Assembly (NCBI GenBank): GCA_049609225.1
Contig: JBMYYH010000104.1
Span: 1-10,157, forward strand
DNA length: 10,157 bases
Reading direction: 5' to 3'
Source of the DNA: GCA-2746235 sp049609225
GTDB lineage: Bacteria > Planctomycetota > UBA1135
The position numbers and the translations under genes were made by a program. The notes below the pieces were generated by a model, which did no database searches, was not told where the DNA came from, and was given only the letters and a program-made list of their open reading frames with translations. Shown piece after piece: positions 1 through 6,003 of the stretch (its first letter is position 1; every line of letters begins with the position of its first letter).

Positions 1-29
1 GCCAACTCGCCTGAATCGAGAGAGAACGC

Positions 30-2879
30 ATGTTTGCACTCAGCTCCGGACTCCTCCTTAGCCTCCTGCTGCCGCTCCAAGATGGTGGAGCCAGCCCTGT
101 CGCCGTCAAGAACGCGCAGGCCGCCCGTGCCATCACCACCGAATTCGGTCTCGACCATTGGGCCGAGAAGCTGATCGATCGATCGCTTGCCGAGGCCAAG
201 ACTCCCGACGACAAGTCGGAACTGTTGCTGGCCCGCTGCGATGTCTTGCGTCTGAACGCCCGACGCAAGGTCAACGACAACGATAAGCTCCCCGCCCTGG
301 GCGCTGCCGGTGAAGCCTATGTCGAGTTTCTTGCCGCCGGACCTGGCTCCGACCGCGAGACTCAGGCACAGTCGAACCTCGGTATGCTCGCCAATGAATA
401 CGGCGACACCCTGGTCCGCATGATCGAAACGGGCACCATCGGTGCCAACCGTGACGATGCTGTGGCCACGGCGGAGACCATCTTCAAGAGTTCCTTGAAG
501 GGCATGAATTCCGTCATCACCTGGTGGGAAACCCTGGAAGATGATGATCCAGAGAAGATCGCTACGGAGTTCCGACTCTACTACCCGACGGTCTATAACC
601 GCGCCCTGGTCTATCTCTACTGGGCGCAGCTTTACCCTGCGGGCTCCTTGGAGCGTGATCAACGCGCCAAGCAGGCTACGGAGTACTTGGAGAACTTCGC
701 GATCCAAGCGCCGTTCCTCCCCTCCCAGCGCGCTTACAAATCGCTGGCGGATTGCTACCGCGTGCTCGGCGAGTTGGAGGATTCCTTCGACTACTACGAG
801 TATGTCAGCTCCAACATCAAGGAACTGATTCTGGATGAAGGCCCGGACCTCGACCCCGCCTTCATCGAGCAACTCAACAACACCGTGCAGGATTCCGATG
901 CCGGCATGCTGAAGATGCTGCGTGAGTCCGGTCAGATTGCCCTGTTCTGGGAAACCTACGAGAAGTTCCTGGACTGGGTCGACGAAGAGCGCATCGACCT
1001 CTCCCGTTCCGGTTATGAGCTCCAGCTCATGGTTGCCGCACAAATGGTCGAGGAAGGGCGCGCCGGTGAGGCCATCGCCCTCGCCGACGAAGTCGCTAAG
1101 GCGAATGAGCGCAGCACCCTGCGTCTGCGGGCAAACACCGTCATGGGTACGGCAATCGCCATTGCCCCACCGGATGCCGACATTCCGCTCGACATCCTTT
1201 ACGGCTCTGCAGAAGGTGCTTACTACCAGAAGGACTATGCTGCGGCCGTCGATGGCTTCCGCTTGCTGATTCCACGTCTCGCTGGCTCGCAACAGGCGGA
1301 TGAGTTTGGCGCCCGCGCCTACTACTTCCTGGGCCTTTCCTGGGCGAACTTGAAGCAGCCTATGTTGGCCGCCGTCACCCACCAGATCGGCTACTACGAT
1401 TTCCCGGATGAGGAAAACGAGTACGCCCTGAAGAACGTGCAGAAATGGCAGAAAGCAGCCGAATCTTTCTTCACGCGCAACAACACCGATACGGTCCTGC
1501 AGGCCTTCAACGACGAAGCCACCGCAATCCTCATCGACCTAGATGGTCAAGGCTCCGACGTTCAGTGGAACCAAGGCAAGAACCTCAACAAGCTTGCTAA
1601 GCAGGAAGCTTCGAAGAACTCCAAGGCTAAGCCTGGAACTCCAGAGGCCAAGAAGGTCGTCGCGGCTTACGGTAATGCCGTCCGCGCTTACCAGGCTGTG
1701 CCGGTCGAAAGTGCCAACTACGAGAAGGCACTGCTGGCCATCCTGATCTGCGAGTACGAGTCGATTCGCTTCGACCCCACCGCAACCGATCGTTCCTTGA
1801 GCGCCATCGCCGACTACCAGGGTTATGTCGCAGATGCCGCGAATGCGCCGAAGGATCCACGTCAACGTAAGGTGCGTCGCGAAAGCGAGCCACAGGGTGT
1901 GTTCTACTTGGGTCGCACTTACCGCGAACTCGCTAAGGCTGGTGATGCCAGCGCTTGGCCGAAAGTTCTCGAGACTTACGAAGGCATGCTGGAGCGTTTT
2001 CCGGATCAGCCGGAACTTGCCTATGCCGGCATGAGCTATCGCGTCGAAGCCATGGTCCGCATGGGCGATGTCGAAGGTGCCGAAGCGGAATACGCAGCCA
2101 TGCTCGCGATTCCAGCAACGAGCAGTCGTTTGGCGATCGCCAGCTTCTCGCTCTACTTGCACTACAAGGCTGCCACCGAGGATCCGAACCTTCCGGTGGA
2201 CCAGATTGGCCCGAACCGCCTCAAGCAGGCTGAGTACCTCTCCGCCTACAACGCCTACTCCACCACCAAGCGTTGGTCGAACCTATTGGGTGAAGCCGAC
2301 TTGTGGAGCCAAGTGGGAGACTTCGAGCAGGCTGCGGTCCTCTACCAGACCGTCCTGGACAAGTACTCCTCCGCTGCCGGCTTCAGTGAAGCCTTCGCCT
2401 TCAAGACCCAGATTGGTCTGGTCGAAGCTTTGTTGCAACTGCGTCGCCTAGGCGAAGCGGTGCCGCTGGTGGATGCCATGCATGAGAGCCGTCCGAAGAA
2501 CCTGCGCGTCCGCATTGCGGTGGTGAAGGTGAAGGCCGGATTCCTGATCTGGGATGGCCGTCAAATCCTCGAGGTGCCTGGTGAAGGCACTCCAGAAGCC
2601 TTGGCCCTGGCCTCCGAGATGGCCTCCGACCTGATCAATGCTGCCAAGCATGAAGCGGGTCAGCAGGATCCTCCGCTCAACTACTTCAACTATGGTCCCT
2701 GGTGGGAAGCCAAGTTGATGCAGGCTTACGTGCTGTTCCAGCGCGGCAAGACCATTCCAGAAGACTTGGGCAAGCACAAGAGGCTCGTCTCCAGTCTTCA
2801 GAAGCAAGCTCCGGACCTCGGTGAATCCGTTTCCGGCAAGCGCATGTCGCAATCCCTCCTCTGGCTCCTGAACCGCTAG
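30..2879 (+). CDS. Large exported TPR-like helical repeat protein
   Basis: 949 residues. I recognise no named family; what is visible is an almost entirely alpha-helical repeat protein. Residues 1-20 contain a hydrophobic core (LLLSLLLPL) followed by a polar, Ala/Pro-containing stretch, consistent with a signal peptide, though the N-region has no Lys or Arg. Helical hairpins spaced like TPR/Sel1-type repeats are clearest around 232-262, 394-456, 623-660, 662-692 and 752-812, with Ala/Gly/Tyr at packing positions (for example GDVEGAEAEYAAML and GDFEQAAVLYQTVLDKY). Residues 516-545 are a Lys-rich linker. The start is supported by an in-frame TGA at 12-14 and a purine-rich stretch at 18-26. The gene is followed after 4 nt by a second exported TPR-like gene and then an ExbB/ExbD cassette, suggesting a periplasmic scaffold or partner of that motor (inference). 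The reading frame is certain; the function is not. Confidence 0.9.
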   Translation: MFALSSGLLLSLLLPLQDGGASPVAVKNAQAARAITTEFGLDHWAEKLIDRSLAEAKTPDDKSELLLARCDVLRLNARRKVNDNDKLPALGAAGEAYVEFLAAGPGSDRETQAQSNLGMLANEYGDTLVRMIETGTIGANRDDAVATAETIFKSSLKGMNSVITWWETLEDDDPEKIATEFRLYYPTVYNRALVYLYWAQLYPAGSLERDQRAKQATEYLENFAIQAPFLPSQRAYKSLADCYRVLGELEDSFDYYEYVSSNIKELILDEGPDLDPAFIEQLNNTVQDSDAGMLKMLRESGQIALFWETYEKFLDWVDEERIDLSRSGYELQLMVAAQMVEEGRAGEAIALADEVAKANERSTLRLRANTVMGTAIAIAPPDADIPLDILYGSAEGAYYQKDYAAAVDGFRLLIPRLAGSQQADEFGARAYYFLGLSWANLKQPMLAAVTHQIGYYDFPDEENEYALKNVQKWQKAAESFFTRNNTDTVLQAFNDEATAILIDLDGQGSDVQWNQGKNLNKLAKQEASKNSKAKPGTPEAKKVVAAYGNAVRAYQAVPVESANYEKALLAILICEYESIRFDPTATDRSLSAIADYQGYVADAANAPKDPRQRKVRRESEPQGVFYLGRTYRELAKAGDASAWPKVLETYEGMLERFPDQPELAYAGMSYRVEAMVRMGDVEGAEAEYAAMLAIPATSSRLAIASFSLYLHYKAATEDPNLPVDQIGPNRLKQAEYLSAYNAYSTTKRWSNLLGEADLWSQVGDFEQAAVLYQTVLDKYSSAAGFSEAFAFKTQIGLVEALLQLRRLGEAVPLVDAMHESRPKNLRVRIAVVKVKAGFLIWDGRQILEVPGEGTPEALALASEMASDLINAAKHEAGQQDPPLNYFNYGPWWEAKLMQAYVLFQRGKTIPEDLGKHKRLVSSLQKQAPDLGESVSGKRMSQSLLWLLNR

Positions 2880-2883
2880 ACCG

Positions 2884-3954
2884 ATGATCCTTTCCTGCGC
2901 ACTCCTCCTTCCAATGTTGATGCCTGCGGCCCTGCCGCAGAGCCGGGTTTCCCAGATCGACGGCAGCATGCAGGGTGGCAAGCTCACCACTGCAGGCCTT
3001 GAAAGCGTCACTCTGGAGAACGCGGATGGCGACTCTCGCGAGTTTCCAGCCGGCAACATCCTGAGCCTCACGCCTGGCCCCCTGCCTGAGGGCATGGTCA
3101 AGGCAGAGGCCTTCCTCGCGGACCTCGATTACCAAAACGCAAGCAGCAGCTTTGAAGCAGCTGCAGGTGGCGGCGGTGATTTCTGGGTCGCTCCATATGC
3201 CAGCCTGCGCCACGCCGAGACCCTGCTTGCATGGGCCTCTGCCGACCGCGCGCGTGCCGGCGATGCCGCCAAGGCTTTCCGCACTTGGTCCGACACCCAC
3301 GCCGACAGCTTCTGGCTGCCACGTGCCCAAATGGGCGCCGCACAGGCCATGGCCATGTCCGGCGACGTCGATGGCGCGACTTCCTTGATGCAGAAACTTG
3401 CCGACACGGCCTTCGAGAAGAACCTCGGGCGCCATGTCGAGCTGCAGGTCAATCTGGTGCGCTGTGAGTCCTTCCTGATTGGAGGACAAGCAGAAGTCGC
3501 TGAGGCTCGTCTGCGTGACCTTGTGGTCAAGTTGGAGCAAGCCGTCCGCGACCCCAAGGCGCCCATGGGCACCAAAGGGCTTTACGTCAGCTTGAACTCG
3601 CGTGCGCAGATCCTCTTGGGTGATGCCATCACCGAGAAGGATGGCGTCCGCACCGCTGCTTCCTACTGGCAAGGCTTGTCCGAAGACCGCAACGCCAGCG
3701 CCGACGTCCGTGCTGCCGCATGGATTGGTATTGCCCGCGCCGCCCGCGAAGGTGGTGATGCACGCCAAGCACAGTTGCAGTTGGCCAAGGTAGTTGCCAC
3801 TTTGCCGGCCTCGGATGAGGTCATGGCCCGTGCTCTTTTCGAGCTCGGCGAGGTTTCGCGGGAATTGGGCAATAACCCAACTTCCGGCGATACCTATCAT
3901 CAACGCCTCCTGGAGCGGTATCCCAACACGAGTTGGGCCGCCAAGGTGCGCTGA
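2884..3954 (+). CDS. Exported TPR-like protein with short N-terminal beta-rich segment
   Basis: 356 residues. Residues 1-18 form a hydrophobic signal-like segment (LLLPMLMPAALPQ), again without a basic N-region, with plausible cleavage near P18/Q19. Residues about 22-65 have a beta-strand pattern (GKLTTAGLESVTLENADGD, then AGNILSLTPG), reminiscent of small SH3/Sm-like modules. From about 72 to the end the protein is helical with TPR-like pairs, and the C-terminus (YHQRLLERYPNTSWAAKVR) ends like TPRs of the CpoB/YbgF and BamD type, where 'yP.s..A' closes a repeat. The ATG lies 4 nt after the upstream stop with no Shine-Dalgarno sequence, so translational coupling is likely. A weaker alternative start is Met11. 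CpoB sits in the Tol-Pal operon of proteobacteria, so a TPR protein beside exbBD is suggestive, but homology was not tested. Likely periplasmic; exact role unknown. Confidence 0.87.
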   Translation: MILSCALLLPMLMPAALPQSRVSQIDGSMQGGKLTTAGLESVTLENADGDSREFPAGNILSLTPGPLPEGMVKAEAFLADLDYQNASSSFEAAAGGGGDFWVAPYASLRHAETLLAWASADRARAGDAAKAFRTWSDTHADSFWLPRAQMGAAQAMAMSGDVDGATSLMQKLADTAFEKNLGRHVELQVNLVRCESFLIGGQAEVAEARLRDLVVKLEQAVRDPKAPMGTKGLYVSLNSRAQILLGDAITEKDGVRTAASYWQGLSEDRNASADVRAAAWIGIARAAREGGDARQAQLQLAKVVATLPASDEVMARALFELGEVSRELGNNPTSGDTYHQRLLERYPNTSWAAKVR

Positions 3955-3962
3955 GCCCTACC

Positions 3963-3980
3963 TCCTGCCCCCAGGCAGGA
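3963..3980 (+). terminator. Short GC-rich hairpin after the TPR-like gene pair
   Basis: Perfect 7-bp inverted repeat TCCTGCC / GGCAGGA around the loop CCCA, beginning 8 nt after the stop codon of the second TPR-like gene. No T-run follows, so it does not meet the standard intrinsic-terminator pattern. It could be a Rho-dependent end, a processing site or a weak terminator between the TPR-like pair and exbB. Confidence 0.3.
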
Positions 3981-4022
3981 CATACAGCATCGGTCCTAAG
4001 CCCTTCCCCACACACCGATTGC

Positions 4023-4031
4023 TGCTAGAAT
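4023..4031 (+). promoter_or_regulatory. Candidate extended -10 promoter for the exbB-exbD cassette
   Basis: The sequence TGC-TAGAAT has the form TGn followed by a hexamer matching TATAAT at five of six positions, in the 125-nt gap before exbB. I see no convincing -35 hexamer about 17 nt upstream, which would fit an extended -10 promoter. A predicted start near 4038 would leave a leader of about 40 nt containing the hairpin at 4043-4058. A very similar string, GCTGCTACATTC, occurs before the secretin gene. Confidence 0.35.
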
Positions 4032-4042
4032 CCTCTCCTTCC

Positions 4043-4058
4043 CGGTAGATTCCTACCG
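4043..4058 (+). promoter_or_regulatory. Leader hairpin 21 nt upstream of exbB
   Basis: Perfect 6-bp inverted repeat CGGTAG / CTACCG with an ATTC loop, between the candidate -10 and the exbB start codon. No T-run follows. It would sit near the 5' end of a transcript starting at about 4038, where it could stabilise the mRNA or act as a binding site. exbB itself has no Shine-Dalgarno sequence. Function is inference. Confidence 0.3.
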
Positions 4059-4079
4059 AAACCCAACGCGTCCAAAGCA

Positions 4080-4787
4080 ATGTCCCGACTTCGTCTCATG
4101 GCCCCGGCCCTCGCCGGTACCCTCCTGTTCGCTGGTAACCTCTTCGGTCAAGAAGAGGACAAAGGCGGCACGAACTTCATCGACGCCATCCAGTCCGCTG
4201 GTGCAATCGGTTACCTCATCATCTTGATGTCGGTAGTCGCCATGGCTCTCATCATTGAACACTTCATGACCCTGAAGCGCGAGAAGCTTGCGCCACCAGA
4301 GGTCATCGATGAGATCGAAGAACTGTTCCAGGAAGGCAACTACCAAGAGGCCCTCGAGGCCTGCGAAGCCTCCCCTTGCTTCTTCTCCAACGTCACCGCT
4401 GCTGGCATCCGTAAGCTCGGCCTGCCCTTCGGTACCATCGAGAAGTCCATCGAAGAGATGGAAGATGAGGAAGGTGTGAAGCTCCAGCAGAAGATCGGCT
4501 GGCTCTCCCTGATCTCTGGTATCGGCCCCATGATGGGTCTGTTCGGAACGGTGACCGGAATGGTCGGTGCGTTCGCGACCATCGGTTCTGCCGGTGCTGG
4601 CGGCGTCAACCCGGCTGACTTCGCGAAGGACATCTCCCTCGCGCTGATGACCACCGTGCTCGGTCTGACCGTGGCAATCCCGACCACCGCCTTCTACGCC
4701 TACTTCCGCAACAAGGTGTCCATGGTCACCATGGAGATTGGCGCTGTGGTCGAGGACATGTTCGAGCGCTTCCGCGCTGCTGACTAA
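4080..4787 (+). CDS. exbB: ExbB/TolQ/MotA-family proton channel protein with signal-peptide-like N-terminus
   Basis: 235 residues, near the usual ExbB/TolQ length. This family forms a pentameric inner-membrane proton channel that surrounds ExbD/TolR and converts proton-motive force into movement at the outer membrane. Residues 1-23 look like a signal peptide (basic MSRLRLM, hydrophobic core, FG|Q junction), followed by an acidic stretch and TM1 (about 41-60). A cytoplasmic helical region carries the QEGNYQEALEACE motif typical of the family. TM2 (about 140-168) contains the signature GPMMGLFGTVTGM, and TM3 (about 184-208) contains ALMTTVLGLTVAIPTTAFY. No Shine-Dalgarno sequence precedes the ATG; Met7 is an alternative start that would shorten the signal. 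All 15 Phe codons are TTC, which suggests high expression. Two exbD-like genes follow. The family is certain; which system it powers is not. Confidence 0.95.
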   Translation: MSRLRLMAPALAGTLLFAGNLFGQEEDKGGTNFIDAIQSAGAIGYLIILMSVVAMALIIEHFMTLKREKLAPPEVIDEIEELFQEGNYQEALEACEASPCFFSNVTAAGIRKLGLPFGTIEKSIEEMEDEEGVKLQQKIGWLSLISGIGPMMGLFGTVTGMVGAFATIGSAGAGGVNPADFAKDISLALMTTVLGLTVAIPTTAFYAYFRNKVSMVTMEIGAVVEDMFERFRAAD

Positions 4788-4801
4788 TCGTTTTGGGGAA
4801 T

Positions 4802-4819
4802 GGGGGCGTTACTGCCCCC
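4802..4819 (+). terminator. GC-rich hairpin between exbB and the first exbD (possible attenuator)
   Basis: GGGGGC pairs with GCCCCC across a GTTACT loop, starting 15 nt after the exbB stop. It is followed by CTCCCTGTCC rather than a T-run, so full termination is doubtful. Its place inside an operon would suit partial termination or 3'-end protection of exbB mRNA, giving more ExbB than ExbD, in line with the excess of ExbB-type over ExbD-type subunits in these complexes (inference). Confidence 0.35.
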
Positions 4820-4842
4820 CTCCCTGTCCACTAGCCTCAACT

Positions 4843-4847
4843 AAGGA
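4843..4847 (+). promoter_or_regulatory. Shine-Dalgarno site of the first exbD-like gene
   Basis: AAGGA, with 8 nt to the ATG at 4856. This good match fixes the start of the first ExbD-like protein, whose N-terminus (basic cluster, then the DMTPMIDMTF motif) has the expected short cytoplasmic tail. Confidence 0.7.
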
Positions 4848-4855
4848 AACCTAAC

Positions 4856-5482
4856 ATGGCAAGACGACGACGCGAAGCAGACACGGAAGTCGAGATCGAC
4901 ATGACGCCGATGATCGACATGACGTTCCTCTTGATCATTTTCTTCATCATTGTGAATGACATGTCGAAGAAGGATCTCGAGGAGCTGAAGCTGCCGATCG
5001 CCATGGAGGCGGGTCATGATGAACCGCCCGAACGGCGTCAGATTCTCAACGTACGCTGGTTCCCCGCTGGGGGCGTGCCTCCAGGGGTAGTCAGCCAGTA
5101 CGCGGACATGGGAATCGGCATCCCTCCGGATCAGGAATGGTCCGACATCGTGTGGAAGGGCAAAATCCTCTTCTACCCGAACATTGATACGCAAGGTCGC
5201 ACCGATCCGATCCGTAAGGGTCGTCCGGACTACTACTGGCAACTCGCCCAAACCATGGAAATCGAGTGGGTCCCCTACTTCGAGACCAAGATGGACGAGA
5301 CCTTGGGCATCCACCTTCCGGATGACCCAGTCCTGATTCGTGCCGACCGCAACACGCCCTTCAAATACCTGCAGCGCATCATGGAGGTGTGCACGCGGGA
5401 GAAGATCAAGATCTGGAAGGTGCAGTTCGCTGCCTCTGAGGATCCTGAGAAGGTGAAGGCACGCGAAAAAGCCAAGAAGTAA
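4856..5482 (+). CDS. exbD: ExbD/TolR-family motor protein with enlarged periplasmic region
   Basis: 208 residues, longer than the usual 135-150 of ExbD/TolR. A basic cytoplasmic tail (MARRRRE) leads to the signature EIDMTPMIDMTF and a single membrane helix at about 20-36. Asp21 matches the essential protonatable aspartate of the family (Asp25 in E. coli ExbD). The periplasmic domain ends with DDPVLIRADRNTPFKYL (about 156-172) and a helix-strand closing pattern (IMEVCTREKIKIWKVQFAA), the usual ExbD fold. Extra length lies mainly at about 68-100 and 135-156, with many Trp, Tyr and Pro. The C-terminus is a charged, Lys-rich tail. It lies between exbB and a second exbD-like gene whose Shine-Dalgarno sequence abuts this stop codon. 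It should act with ExbB in the inner membrane. Family assignment is firm; the partner on the periplasmic side is unknown. Confidence 0.93.
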   Translation: MARRRREADTEVEIDMTPMIDMTFLLIIFFIIVNDMSKKDLEELKLPIAMEAGHDEPPERRQILNVRWFPAGGVPPGVVSQYADMGIGIPPDQEWSDIVWKGKILFYPNIDTQGRTDPIRKGRPDYYWQLAQTMEIEWVPYFETKMDETLGIHLPDDPVLIRADRNTPFKYLQRIMEVCTREKIKIWKVQFAASEDPEKVKAREKAKK

Positions 5483-5488
5483 AGGAGG
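5483..5488 (+). promoter_or_regulatory. Strong Shine-Dalgarno site of the second exbD-like gene
   Basis: AGGAGG overlaps the last base-run at the first exbD stop codon (TAA at 5480-5482 followed directly by the motif), with 5 nt to the ATG at 5494. It is the strongest ribosome-binding site in the window and implies efficient, tightly coupled production of the second ExbD-like protein. Confidence 0.8.
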
Positions 5489-5493
5489 AAACG

Positions 5494-5997
5494 ATGGTCA
5501 GAAGAAAGAAATTCGAAGAGCTGAAGCCGGACATGACGCCAATGATTGACGTCACCTTCCTGCTGCTGATCTTCTTTATCGTGACCCTGAAGTTCAAGGT
5601 ACTGGAGGGACGTCTGGACGCCGCCCTTCCAAAGGATCGTGGTACCAACACTTCGCAGGCGGAAGAGATCGAGAAGGTCGACATCATGCTGTTCGTCGCG
5701 GACCCTGGTGAGCTGGTCGATGACCCAGACATCAAGGGCCTGCAGATGTTCCAGAACCGTCGCATCCGGATCGAGATCGGCCAGAACAAGTGGTATTACA
5801 ACCCCTTCGATGTGCCCGACACCCTCGACCCGATTCCTGATCTGCGCGTCTTCCTCAACGACTTCGACAAGGTCGAGACTCCGGTCTCCATCGATGCCCG
5901 TAAGGGAGTCGTATACGGCGACGTCGTCGTCCTGCTCGATGTTGTGGTGCGTGCTAAGTTCGAGAAAGTCTCCTTCGCGGGGTCTCTCGAGAACTAA
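5494..5997 (+). CDS. exbD: Second ExbD/TolR-family motor protein
   Basis: 167 residues. A basic/acidic cytoplasmic tail (MVRRKKFEELKP) precedes the signature DMTPMIDVTFLLLIFFIV, with Asp19 in the position of the conserved proton-carrying aspartate and one membrane helix at about 17-33. The periplasmic part has the ExbD pattern: strand 62-68 (VDIMLFV), strand 91-102 (IRIEIGQNKWYY) and a final VSIDARKGVVYGDVVVLLD with a closing KFEKVSFAG strand. It differs clearly from the preceding ExbD outside the TM motif, so this is an old pair and not a recent duplication. One ExbB with two ExbD-like subunits suggests a mixed ExbD/TolR dimer in the channel (inference). A decarboxylase gene begins 6 nt after the stop, in the same frame. 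Confidence 0.93.
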   Translation: MVRRKKFEELKPDMTPMIDVTFLLLIFFIVTLKFKVLEGRLDAALPKDRGTNTSQAEEIEKVDIMLFVADPGELVDDPDIKGLQMFQNRRIRIEIGQNKWYYNPFDVPDTLDPIPDLRVFLNDFDKVETPVSIDARKGVVYGDVVVLLDVVVRAKFEKVSFAGSLEN

Positions 5998-6003
5998 GGA
6001 TTC

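Noticed and set aside
172..183. Short GATC GATC GATC run
   Set aside because: Only three units and in coding frame; not a meaningful repeat or origin element.
1539..2162. Minus-strand open frame within the first TPR-like gene
   Set aside because: No start signal, no recognisable domain, and it lies fully inside a coding frame with sensible helical repeats.
2924..2940. 7-bp hairpin CTGCGGC / GCCGCAG in the signal-peptide region of the second TPR-like gene
   Set aside because: Short, GC-rich and inside Ala/Pro/Gln codons. Such stems are expected by chance in this composition, and nothing else supports a role.
2686..3903. Long open frame on the minus strand opposite the TPR-like genes
   Set aside because: It is antisense to well-supported genes, its translation has no recognisable motifs, and such frames are common opposite GC-rich coding sequence.
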